Below, in pieces: positions 11,954 to 22,750 of a stretch of 64,000 nt of DNA; the stretch's first letter is position 1; each line of letters opens with the position of its first letter. Made by a program: the position numbers and the translations under genes. The DNA is from Raphanus sativus (taxonomy: Eukaryota > Streptophyta > Magnoliopsida > Brassicales > Brassicaceae). The notes beneath the pieces are model-generated. The model searched no databases. It saw only the letters and a program-made list of their open reading frames with translations, and was not told the origin of the DNA. The stretch lies in the NCBI RefSeq assembly GCF_000801105.2, contig NC_079517.1:19291579-19355578 (forward strand), given 5' to 3'.

Positions 11954-12178
11954 ATGGATTCTACACTTTCGTTGAAGCCCAGAGGAAAAGGGAAAGGATC
12001 AAAAGGAGCTCCCTCCTCCAATGACAAATCCAAGTATCAGCTCCTCAAGGAATGGAGCAACTGGTCTCTCAAGAAAGCCAAAGTCGCCACTCACTACGGA
12101 TTCATCCCTCTCATCATCATCGTCGGCATGAACTCCGATCCAAACCCCCATCTCTTCCAGCTCCTTAGCCCTGTCTGA
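11954..12178 (+). CDS. TOM7-1: Mitochondrial import receptor subunit TOM7
   Basis: Small subunit of the TOM complex in the mitochondrial outer membrane, which modulates assembly of the import channel. The 74-residue product has the expected layout: a basic, glycine-rich N-terminus ([11 protein letters not shown]), the conserved block [20 protein letters not shown], a short hydrophobic anchor (IPLIIIVGM, about residues 51-59), and the conserved end [14 protein letters not shown]. Length and both ends match plant TOM7, which is normally 74-75 residues. A single exon runs from the ATG in ACAATGG. It is convergent with the kinase gene, whose stop lies about 150 bases downstream, so the two 3' UTRs probably meet or overlap. 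From memory it corresponds to Arabidopsis At5g41685. Confidence 0.95.
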   Translation: MDSTLSLKPRGKGKGSKGAPSSNDKSKYQLLKEWSNWSLKKAKVATHYGFIPLIIIVGMNSDPNPHLFQLLSPV

Positions 12179-12331
12179 TCCGGAACGAAGATCGATGAAT
12201 CTTTCTTTTATGTTTTCAGAATCTGTGGTTTGTATGGAATCAGTTAACTTGTGAAATCGAATTCATGTTTTGAATCTCTGTTTGCAAATTATTGAATCAG
12301 TAATAATAATGCTTTTTGAGAATTGGCAGTT

Positions 12332-13402
12332 TTAAGCTATCGTTCGAACGTCTTGTACCATCTTTACAACCTCTGCTGCGTGAGGTCTATCTTGTGGCTT
12401 CAATTCAACACAAGCCAAACCTATTCGCAACATCTCAACCATCTCTTCCTCTATACTTATTTGCTTCATTAGCTCTACGTCGAAAACTTCCCCCGTCCAC
12501 TCTTTCGACACAACCGACCTTATCCAGCTACCCAAGTCCATGTTATCCTCTCCTGATAGCAGCGGACTAGCTGGAGATTTCCCTGTTAGAAGCTCCAGCA
12601 ACACTACTCCAAAGCTGTACACATCAGAAAACTGTGTGCACTTTCTTGTGTCTGTCACTTCAGGAGCGTGATAACCCGAAGAACGAATGCTAGCCTGAGG
12701 GCGAGATCTCGTGATGGATGTCAAGCCTAGGTCGCAGATGCAGCCCTTGCCTTGCGAGTCAATGAAGATGTTTGAAGATTTGATGTTCCCATGGACAAGC
12801 TTCCTGTAATCTGCTTCATGTATAACAGCCAATCCTCTCGCTGCACCAATCACTATTCTCAATCGAGACTCCCAATCTAGCAATACTCGGTTCTCACCTG
12901 CAATGGTTGATTTGATTTCTTGTTTTTTTTTTTTTTTGACAAAGACCAAATGATATAGAGATAGTTTACCGTGCAGCATCTCGAAGAGGTTTCCTTTACT
13001 GTAGTAGCTGTAAACAGCGAGCTTGTCGTTCTTGGAAAAGTAGTAAGCTTTTAGTTCAGCTACATTCTCATGTTTGATTCTACCAACAATCTCCATTGTT
13101 TGCTCAAACTCTCTTCTTCCAACAACCACCTCTTCCAGTCTCTTCACCACTACAGTGGCTGTATCATCCACAGCTACTTTGTAGGTTGAACCAGATGCAC
13201 TTCTCCCCAAAATTTCAGCCGATGCAGCTAACAAATCATCTAAATCAAAGGTATAGTTACTTCCTCCAAAGAAGACAATCTTGCCTTCATCGCTGTCATC
13301 CTCTGGTTGCCAGTTACCTGAAGGAGACGAGTCTTTCTTCTTAGACTTCCATGAGAGTTTAGCTTTCAGGCGCCGTTTCTTCCGTGAGAACCAAGCCATC
13401 AT
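12332..13402 (-). CDS. Receptor-like kinase lacking its ectodomain, probable pseudokinase
   Basis: This is a cytosolic kinase domain of the LRR-III receptor-like type, close to Arabidopsis At5g41680 (from memory). There are two exons: 13402-12970 and 12897-12332. The 72-base intron (12969-12898) has donor GGTAAAC and acceptor TTGCAG. It can be read through in frame, but the spliced form restores the family sequence MLHGENRVLLDW. The product is 332 residues if translation starts at ATGATGGCTTGG. Visible features are a basic start (WFSRKKRRLKAK), a degenerate glycine loop (LGRSASGSTYK) and the ATP lysine (VVVKRL). HGN replaces the catalytic HRD (LVHGNIKSSN), and CDLG replaces DFG. Loss of the catalytic Asp in HRD predicts little or no phosphotransfer. 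APEV and the DVYSFGVVLLELLTGK motif of the C-lobe are intact. An in-frame hydrophobic stretch precedes the first ATG (see findings). Confidence 0.9.
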   Translation of the reverse strand: MMAWFSRKKRRLKAKLSWKSKKKDSSPSGNWQPEDDSDEGKIVFFGGSNYTFDLDDLLAASAEILGRSASGSTYKVAVDDTATVVVKRLEEVVVGRREFEQTMEIVGRIKHENVAELKAYYFSKNDKLAVYSYYSKGNLFEMLHGKLSLYHLVFVKKKKKQEIKSTIAGENRVLLDWESRLRIVIGAARGLAVIHEADYRKLVHGNIKSSNIFIDSQGKGCICDLGLTSITRSRPQASIRSSGYHAPEVTDTRKCTQFSDVYSFGVVLLELLTGKSPASPLLSGEDNMDLGSWIRSVVSKEWTGEVFDVELMKQISIEEEMVEMLRIGLACVELKPQDRPHAAEVVKMVQDVRTIA

Positions 13403-14700
13403 CGTGTGCACGTTAGCAGCCAGAATCAGTAGGAAACTTATCAGTTCAAGTTGATGAAATCGAAAACAGATTGAGATTCCTCAAAATCGTTATCAAGTTG
13501 GGGGTGCTCTCGTTGACAGATCAAGAATCAGAAGACTCTTCCAGCCAGAGAAATCCACAGAGCCGCTCCAGGCAGAACAAAATGGAGAAGGATTCTAAAA
13601 ATTAAATCAGTCAAAAGAATTCTTTTAATGGTCTTCGAAGAGCTCTCGGTTTCCCACTTAGAAGAAAGTTAAAAAAAAAAGTCCAAAGAGAAAATTTCCA
13701 TTGCAGAGACAAGTTTCGTCTTTATCTAAAATAAAAAAAAAGTGTTGTCTATATCTGTCACATAGGGAGAATCTTTTGTAACAGAAACTAAAATTGTATT
13801 ATAGTCTTAAATGAATTAATTTAAAAATGATACGCCAGTCGGTAAGCCGGCAAAATCTTGGTATCTAAGTGGAGAAGCATGTAAGCCGCCGCAAACACAA
13901 CGTGATCGTGTTTCTTCCATTAGATTCTCTTACACAATTGAAAATTGCTTTTTACTAATTTCTGTTTTATTAATTTAGAGTGGTACCAACAAATAGAGTG
14001 GTGGGGCCATAACCTACATGGTGAATGACCTTCAGTTTTTGAGTTGCTGAATGAGCTTCAATTCGACCATTGGATGTTGCCTTAGGACAGTATATTCCAG
14101 CTGTTTCAGATATGCTATAAAAGCTTGAGGTAATTTTTTTTTGTTTCTAATGCTGTCTGTTTCTTGTGCTTACTCTGAATTCAGTGTATGCTTTTTTCCG
14201 AAAGCTTTCCATGTTTTTAAGGGCTTTCTTTGCATGATTTCATCCTTGAAAAACGGAGGTTTCATGCTTCCTTTTAAGGCATATAAAACAATACAAAACA
14301 AACGAATTGTTTCAGCTTATTACTCTGTTCTGCTCTAATAAGAAATGATGTCTCTATTTCAGCTATTTTTCTGTGTGAAAGTTTCCTTTTTTATAAAATT
14401 TGAATCTCCTAGCGTTTTGCTCTTCAATTGACAAATATGTTCTTATGAAAATGGCGCCAATGAGTCGGCCAACCACAAAACACTGGAACATTAAACGTAC
14501 TGCCTCTTAGATAAAGAGCCCATCACTGCTTTAGGCCGCGCTATATCCATTATATCTTTGTAAAAATTATTAAAAGAAATTCGTTCAAGGAACAAACATA
14601 TTTCAAACGAAGCTCTTTGTTCAATCATATTTCAAAAAACATAGTAGATTTGTGGATCATCAGAGTTTTCCCAGCAGGTTTTAATTTATTCTTTTCTTCA
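13403..14700. other. Kinase 5' region and intergenic
   Basis: The 13403-13640 part is probably the 5' UTR and promoter of the minus-strand kinase. Beyond that I see no gene: open stretches near 14141-14338 lack coding character. Confidence 0.4.
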
Positions 14701-17529
14701 TTGAATATAAGAGAGCAAGGATGACTGGATGAGGGTGGTGAGAATGAGAGTGTGAGTGAGAGTGAGGAAGGTTAGGATAAGACGGAGAATAAGAGAATGA
14801 ATATAAGTGAGAGCGAGAGATTGAATATAAGTGAGAAAGAGATCATTTTATCGAGAGAAATTTTTGGATTCAACCCTTGAGGTGAACATAACCAATATAA
14901 TTTAGTTATTTAAGATTTAATATTTTTCTTAAAAAAGAAACAGAATAATAAAAATTTATCAAATTATATTATACTTTTAAAACAAATAATAAAAATAATA
15001 TTAGTTACCAAAAAAGAATTTTTAATTATTATTAACAATGTCAGCAAAACACTATACATTAAACCTTGGATAAATCCTAAACCTTTGAATAAATCATAAA
15101 CTTTGAATGATAAACATTAAAACTAATTTTAATAACAATAAATCCTAAATTTTTAACCCTAAACTAAACGAGCGAAAAAGCAATTGGATAAGTGGTTATA
15201 GGGGTTATGGTAAGACTTGGATAAGTTTTAATATTTAGGGATCAAGACTGAGTTATATTTAGTATTTAGTGGTTATAGATATGGTTATAATCCTATACTT
15301 TTTTGATGATATAGAGCATATGTATATGATCAATAAAGTTATACGTAGATGGTTTATCCTTCTTTCATTTGGAATAGTTTTCACGTGTTTTTGATCTTAT
15401 ATTCTCTTAACCATATTTATCTGGTACATGTAAATAGAAAGGATAAAACTAGATATTTTGTGACACATCTCTTAGGAATTATATTTGTCAAAATCAATGA
15501 AATTTACCTAATTTGTTGTTGAAATATGGCTAGTTGGCAAATAAATCCTATTTTTAAGTGTAAATCAGGCCTTTCAAATGTAGACTGGAAAAATATGAAT
15601 GTAAGCTTATGTGATTTTTTTTTAATTTTGATAGTTTATGGATCTATTGAAGTTTATAACGTGTAACGTGTTACACATCTGCTTAACAACGAAACATTTC
15701 TCGAAAGGAAAAAAAAATTATTCAAAGATAATTAGGTCAAAGAATGATTATTTTTCTGGAAAATATACTTATATCTTAATTAATAAAAAAAACTTTAAGT
15801 AAACTTTAATGTTTACAAAGCTGCATGTTCTAGACAAACGACTACTCAATTTGGAACATCAAAGTACAAATTCAAATACTAAAATATTTTTCTATAATTA
15901 GGATAAAGATGCATCTTATCAAGTTGGTCATTCACATAACGATTCTTTATGTCATCGATTTTCTCTTATTCTCTTTACATAATAATATACATAAATATGT
16001 TTAGCAAAAAAAAAAACAATATACATAAATATTATATGCATCTATGTATATTGTTTGGTGTACGTGTATATATATACATGAGCCTAATAATGGAGAAAAG
16101 GCTATGAAGAAAGCCTATGGTGACACAGATTTTGTAGGTGATAATCTTGAATCTTCGAACTCCAATGACTATTTTTGTCCACGTACTTTTATTCTTTGAT
16201 TATTAAGTATTTATGTTTCTTCTCAACACGAGCTAGATCTCGAGAAGTAATAGCTTCAGTATTTTCTCAAGTAAACAGAGGATCGATGTTCGAGTTTCAA
16301 AAAAAAAAACAGAGGATCGATGTGTATTTGAAAAATCAAATTCTTCGTGATTTTCATACTTCACACAAGCGTTCACAAATCATACTTTCGTCTTTCCAGA
16401 CATAGACGCAACAAATTCATTGTAGACAAAATTAAGATTCTTATTTTTAATCAATTGAAAAAATATATTCTTATGTACTTAAAATATCGAAAAGTAAGTT
16501 TATACAAATAAAAGCCAGTTTCCAGGGAACAAGGTCCGGCCGCTCGAGTGTAAAGCAAAAAATTATTATGAAAACATAAAGCAAATTTCAAAATATTAAT
16601 TGATCTATAATGCAGCATAATGAAGGAGTATTCATTCGGTTATTTAAAATCACTTGATGCTTCTTTTGTCCTCGCGATTGGTAAAAGAAAATTTTATATG
16701 TCTATCCGCTGATCAGGTTAGTTCCAAGAATAAATATTTTATTATTACAAAATGGAATATTTCGAAAGTCTATCATAGTGCTTCATCTGAATTAATATAT
16801 CTTCTGACTAATAAAATAGAGCGGTCAATCGTTTGTTAAATTTGTTTACCATGTTAACTATTTAGATCGAAACCCGCGCGCATACAAACTCACCAAATAC
16901 GAGAGTTTCAATACACCAACTATATATAGAAATGAATTGCTTGTACAAAAAATTCATTGATAATAACGAAACATTCACTTCTTAGAAAAAGAAAAAATAT
17001 AATAAACATTCACTTCCTTCGTAAACATTCAGTGGTAGTAAACTAGTTTTACTGGTTTGTGTCAGCGTAGAAAAAGCTGATATACATTTGTGAAGATCGA
17101 TCCGTTTCGATAGTTTTAAATTCGATTGGTAGTTAACAAAAAAGAATAGATCTTGTGTTTCATATGTTAGAACTCTCATTTTAAATAGTTACAAAAAGTC
17201 TCATTTTTAAATGAAGTAAACTGTTAGTTTCAACTTTCAATTGATTTTAGTTTATAAATCCATAAATTTAGCACTATACACTAAACTCACTGATAATATC
17301 AGAATTGATCATCAACTCTTCTGGTTACTATATGTGAAACTGAAAACAAAAAAATTTCCCCAAACATCTTTATAAATGAAAAAACAAATCAAACGAAAAC
17401 GTGGAAAATTACTAACCACCCACTTATTCAATAAATATATATATAAATATAAACGATAGTGCAACAAAAAATAAAATAAAATATACAAAACATTGTGGGC
17501 TTAGCCGGTATCTGTTTACCTTATTTTGC
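14701..17529. other. Intergenic, AT-rich, upstream of MIR319b
   Basis: A purine-rich tract of GAGAGTGAGTGAGAGTGAG type lies at about 14710-14850. AAACCCTAAA-like scraps follow near 15050-15170. The rest is AT-rich with no gene, RNA or clear repeat end that I can support. Confidence 0.4.
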
Positions 17530-17537
17530 TATATAAA
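17530..17537 (+). promoter_or_regulatory. TATA box of the miR319 primary transcript
   Basis: TATATAAA lies in GCTATATAAAGCC, about 340 bases before the hairpin, followed by a CT-rich leader (CATCTCTTCTTTCTCACATC) typical of plant transcription starts. This is an inference from position. Confidence 0.55.
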
Positions 17538-17872
17538 GCCATTAATCCTTCGTGCTCTTCATACATCTCTTCTTTCTCACATCTCTTCTATTTTTTCCTT
17601 TTCTCACATAAAATATTTTTTATATATGGTGACTCAAAAAAACTTATAGTAATCTAGGGTTTAGTTTGAAGATTTATGTTGGCTTTAGCCCCCACAGAGG
17701 AAGATCCTTGCATCAAGAATGAAATGGGCTATATAAATAGATAATTTGGTTTTATGCCATATAGTATAATCAAATTTTTTACATATGTTTAATTAGATAT
17801 TTCCATATGCTTATATATACGTATATAGTTATAGAGAAATAATAGGCTTAGGGATGATGGGTTTGTGGAGGA

Positions 17873-18044
17873 AGAGAGCTTTCTTTGGTCCACTTATGGA
17901 GTAATCTGTGAGATTTAACTGACTCTCGACTCATTCATCCACATACCAAATGATAGAATATGTTCGCATATGGTAAATGAATGAATGATTCTAGAGACAA
18001 ATTGAATCTTCACTTCTCTATGCTTGGACTTAAGGGAGCTCCTT
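17873..18044 (+). ncRNA. MIR319B: MIR319b-type microRNA precursor hairpin
   Basis: miR319 targets TCP transcription factors that control leaf growth. The hairpin has the long stem typical of the family. The 5' arm is AGAGAGCTTTCTTTGGTCCA (from 17874), with middle blocks GACTCTCGACTCATTCATCC and GGTAAATGAATGAATGATT, and the 3' arm is GCTTGGACTTAAGGGAGCTC. The middle blocks match my memory of Arabidopsis MIR319b closely, better than MIR319a or c. The mature sequence would be TTGGACTTAAGGGAGCTCCT at 18024-18043. Family members read TTGGACTGAAGGGAGCTCCC or end in CT, so position 8 (18031) is T instead of G. The base opposite on the 5' arm is also changed (TTCTTTGG where TTCTTCGG is expected). The hairpin is certain; whether it still makes a functional miR319 is not. 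A likely intron acceptor, TTTTGCAG at about 18160, lies downstream in the primary transcript. Confidence 0.88.
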
Positions 18045-19038
18045 TTTTTTTTATTTTCCAGTATTCTACATCTCATTATATTTACAAGCACTGAAATTAT
18101 GTGTAAGAGTTAAGATCAGGTTCAACATTGATATGAGTTTTTATGGTGTTGTTTTGCAGGATTCAGTCGTGATCTACCTGAACATCTTCGAGCCCAATCT
18201 ATGAAGATTAAATCCATTTCGTTGTAATGAATTGTTAGATACTGAAAAAGTTTCACTACTAAAAGCAATAACAATATTCAAGATAAGGTTTTTACTTGTT
18301 CATTCATCAAATATATTTGTTTCTTTCTATTTCGTGTACATTTTTATGTATTTAGCTTCCGCTCAATTAAAGGTGACTTGCAAATAGTTTATAAGCTTTG
18401 ACAAGTAACTACGCATTTTCTAGTTCAGAGATCTTGATCCATAATATCAGATAGTAAGAAACTAAGAAAAATGATACGAAATATTCAAAAAATAAATATA
18501 TGTCTCTTTACTTGTGTAAGAATATATAGCTCTTTTTCTCAAAAAATAAAATATATAGCTCTTTACTTGTGTTTAAATAATTAGGGCTTTGACAATAAAC
18601 CCTAAGTTGGGCTGTAAAGTATCACATTTATAAAATAGATAGAAAAAAATCCAAGTGTTCAACGACAACATCACCTAAGGTCTTGATTTCTTTCACTGCA
18701 ACAAGTTCCCAGATATGTCTTCTTCATGGTTGGAAAAATGCCAGTTAATGACTGAAATACCCTCAGTTACGACATTCTTTAAGGGGGCAAAATCGTATAT
18801 TAAGATTGACAAATGATGAGTGTCGTCATCATATGCATGATATACAATTTCCCTTCGTGTATTATTTTCCATTGCAATTGATAAATTTTAACTATTTTGT
18901 GAAAATAATCATTCTCAAATATTTGGGTGTTATTGTGTTTAATCTACAGATACATATTAAAAATGATAATTTAATCTAAGGTAATAATCCATGGAGCATG
19001 ACTTAAATATATGCTTAAGAAGATGAATAAGAAGTTAA
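18045..19038. other. 3' part of miR319 transcript and intergenic
   Basis: After the hairpin, TGTTGTTTTGCAGGATTC near 18150-18165 looks like a splice acceptor with a short last exon (CGTGATCTACCTGAACATC). Further on is AT-rich intergenic sequence with a short direct repeat (ATATATAGCTCTTT, near 18524 and 18552). No gene is seen. Confidence 0.4.
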
Positions 19039-19063
19039 CTAGATTTTGACCCGCCCTTTTAAA

Positions 19064-20975
19064 GGGCGGGTATTTTTTTGTTTTAATTTTTTCTTTGGGA
19101 AATTTATTTTTATAATCATAATTACGTTTAATATAAATTTAATATAATTTTTAGTAACTATATTAAACATATCAAGTTGAATAACTATACACTTGTGCCA
19201 TATGCAATTCAGAAATTAAGTTTGTAACATATTATATTTTCTTAGTAGTTATCTTATATAGTCAACAATATTCGTACCTTGAAAACCCGATTTGGAATCG
19301 ACATGAAAATCAAAGTATCATACACTATTAGTCTGTTAGACATGACTTATATATTCGAACGGTTTTTAAAGTGTTATATCAGAAAACTAATATAAAATCA
19401 AACCCGTACCGAATATCGAACAAATTTTTTGAAAAATATTTGAAAAAATATTTTTTTAATATATATGTATACGTATATGTGTGTGTAAATAGGTTAATAT
19501 GGTCTTCAATAATTTTAAGTAAAATCACATTTAATAAATATTTTTAATCAAATCTAGTCTATTAAATTAGTTTATATATCTAAAAGTATATTCTACTAAA
19601 TTAGAAACATGACCAATTCATATATGTTTAATCCAACTCATTTTTTCCACCATACCTATTAACAAAAATAAAACATATATTTTCTAACTGCATTTTAAAG
19701 TTAATTGACACTTTATTCATACTCTACTTTAATTCTTTAATTATAGGAACTTTAATTATAGGAATCCACTTATTTTCGGTAGATTTTAATTGTATTGATT
19801 TAAATCTATCTATACTATTAAAATAGTAGTCATGACTTCATGAACAATTCTCTAGAATATTTTTTCAAAATTTTACATAACTTAACTATTATATATTTTA
19901 ATATCTTAATCTTTTATTTAAAATGCAAATAAAAAGTTGTTTAAGAAAATTCTACAAAAATCTTTCAGAATCATTTTAAAATTATACTTTCAAAGGTTAT
20001 TTAATTTAAAAATTAAAAGGCGGGTATTTTTTGTTTTAATTTTTTTCTTTGAGAAATTTATTTTTTATAATCATAATTACGTTTAATATACATTTAATAT
20101 AATTTTTGGTAACTATATTAAATATATCAAGTTGAATAACTATACACTTGTGCCATATGCAATTCAGAAATTAAGTTTGTAACATATTATATTTTTTTAG
20201 TAGTTATCTTATATAGTCAACAATATTCGTACCTTGAAAATCCGATTTGGAATCGACATGAAAATCAAAGTATCATACACTATTAGTCTGTTAAACATGA
20301 CTTATATATTCGAACGGTTTTAAAAGTGTTATATCCGAAAACTAATGTAAAATCAAACCCGTACCGAAAATAGAACAAATTTTTTGAAAAATATTTGAAA
20401 AAATAATTTTTAATATATATGTATACGTATATGTGTGTGTAAATAAGTTAATATGGTCTTCAATAACTTTAAGTAAAATCACATTTAATAAATATTTTTA
20501 ATCAAATCTAATCTATTAAATTAGTTTATATATCTAAAAGTATATTCTACTAAATTAAAAACATGACCAATTCATATATGTTTAGTCCAACTCATTTTTT
20601 CTACCATACCTATTAACAAAAATAAAACATATATTTTCTAACTGCATTTTAAATTTAATTGACACTTTATTTATACTCTACTTTAGTTCTTTAATTATAG
20701 GAATCCACTTATTTTCGGAAGATTTTAATTGTATTGATTTAAATCTAATTGTATTGATTTAAATCTATCTATACTATTAAAATAGTAGTCATGACTTCAT
20801 GAACCATTCTCTAGAATATTTTTCAAAATTTTACATAACTTAACTATTATATATTTTAATATCTTAATCTTTTATTTAGAATGCAAATAAAAAAATTGTT
20901 TAAAAAAATTCTAAGAAAATCTTTCAGAATCATTTTAAAATTATACTTTCAAAGGTTATTTAATTTAAAAATTAA
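19064..20975. repeat. Tandem duplication, about 955 bp x 2, inside the Helitron
   Basis: Copy 1 is about 19064-20018 and copy 2 about 20019-20975. Both begin GGCGGGTATTTTTT next to the 3' hairpin and end AAAGGTTATTTAATTTAAAAA. Copies differ by scattered substitutions and one short insertion (AATTGTATTGATTTAAATC repeated near 20745). Each contains CTATCTATACTATTAAAATAG (19807 and 20763), which looks like a Helitron 5' end pointing the opposite way. Confidence 0.82.
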
Positions 20976-21037
20976 TATCATAAAATATAATTAGAATTTC
21001 AAATAATTTTTTTATTTATGAACGAAAATAAAAAAAA

Positions 21038-21122
<85 letters not shown>
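21038..21122. repeat. Microsatellite (CA)n(TA)n
   Basis: About 11 CA units followed by about 31 TA units, uninterrupted. Confidence 0.97.
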
Positions 21123-21127
<5 letters not shown>

Positions 21128-22235
21128 TATATTTTAATGATAATCACAATTTAAACTGATTAATTTTCAAAAATACATTTTATAAAGATCTTTAAAAGAT
21201 TTTGTTAGAAAGAAATATCTATTTCTGTTTCAAATAAAACAATCTTATCCACCTTAATGGATTTCAAAAATAAAATAAAATAAGAAACACGTAGCTTGAC
21301 TCCACCGATCTTCTCTCCACCTCCCTTGACTTCATCACTGTTGCAGAGAAAATTCCGGCGAGCTTCTTCACCGCAAAACCACCGCAACGACTCTGAAACA
21401 CCTTTCCCTTCAGCCGAGACATAATAATCAGAGGACCATGTTTCTGTGGTGTTAAACCAAAGGAAAATTAGATCGGACTGAAAACGGAATCTTTGTCGGA
21501 CCATAACAAACACCGACTCTGCTGGGTCAATTTTCAAAAGACCTAACAAATCCACAAAACTCCCCTTCCTTTATCAAAGAGGCTTTGCCAAATGCCTCAA
21601 TGGATAATTTCAGATTGGTAAAGACTGATTCTTATCAAAAAGAAGTAAAGTTGATTCAGCAAACATGATACCCGATCAAAACGGTGAAGATGTGAAAAAC
21701 TGTGAAATGTGAAGATTTCAACTTAACAGAAATAAAAGAAAACGGTGAAGATCTGTTCCTGAATAGTTGAAAATTTAAAAAAAAAACTCGTCAAAACAAA
21801 ACCAAAATCGCCGAGCAAAACTTAAAATCTGACAAAGCGGAAAACAAAATTCGATCGAATAGCTATAATACATCGGAAAAAAACCAGAACTCTTTCTCTC
21901 CCCGTAAAAACCTTCTAAAGATCTAATTTTGAGAGCATGGTTGAGTTTTGAGAGAAAAATCTCAAATAATATATCTGGTATTTACAAAAAAAAAAAATCT
22001 CTCTTTAACCCATTGTTTAAATTCAAGAGATACACGATAATAATATATCTGGTATTTACGAAAAAAAAAACATTTAATTAAAAACTTAGACTAAAAATAT
22101 AGCAGTGGCATAGAATGGTAAATATGTTTAAAGCAGAAGGGCACCTCAAAAAGGGCCTTGTGTTTTAATAGTATAGATTTCTTTAAAAAAAGTTATAGAT
22201 GTAAATATATATGTGCTTAGATGCTCGTAAAGATG

Positions 22236-22742
22236 TAGAGGTGGGACGGACCGGATATCCGGGATAGGATATCCGGATCCGGATCAGGATCCTGATCCGC
22301 CAGATCCGTAAAATTGCTATTCGAATTTGGATTCGAGCCTTTCGGATATCCGAGGTTCATATATCCGGATTAAAATCCGAATATCAACAGATATCCGGAT
22401 CCGAACCATTTAAAAAAAAATAGCTAATTAACTATTTATTTAGTCTATTAAAAAAATTATTTTTAAAAAAATTAAAAAAATTATTGAGATTTAATAAAAT
22501 TAAAATTTTAATTATTTTATATAAAATATATATGGTATAAATATATAAATATAATTATATTTTTAATATCTTAAATTAATAATAGGTCCGGATCCAGATA
22601 TCCGGACCTAAAATTTCACTACCCAGATCTATATCTTGATCCGTAGAAACACTATTCGGATTCGGATCCGAACTCCCTGGATATCTATTTATCGGGGGAT
22701 ATCGAATCAGATCGTAGATTCGGATTTTAAGTCCCATGCCGA
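22236..22742. mobile_element. hAT-type MITE with GGATATCCGGATCC repeats
   Basis: 507 bases flanked by the 8-bp direct repeat TAAAGATG (22228-22235 and 22743-22750), the target-site length of hAT transposons. The ends are imperfect inverted repeats (TAGAGGTGGGAC and, inverted, TCGGCATGGGAC). Just inside both ends are short palindromic runs of GGATATCCGGATCC, and the centre is AT-rich. No coding capacity. Confidence 0.75.
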
Positions 22743-22750
22743 TAAAGATG

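Larger units (their letters stand above)
19039..22177 (-). mobile_element. Non-autonomous Helitron with internal tandem duplication
   Basis: On the minus strand it starts A|TCTATACTATTAAAACAC at 22177 and ends with the GC hairpin CCCGCC(n)GGCGGG (19050-19070) followed by CTAG at 19042-19039 and host T. These are the diagnostic Helitron ends (5' TC, 3' hairpin plus CTRR, insertion between A and T). The inside has no Rep/helicase. Two copies of about 955 bp fill the 3' half, and a dinucleotide array lies at 21038-21122. An open stretch at 21205-21555 (minus) has no recognised product. Confidence 0.8.

Noticed and set aside
12316..12570. Plus-strand open frame over the kinase
   Set aside because: Shadow of the minus-strand kinase; no independent coding signal.
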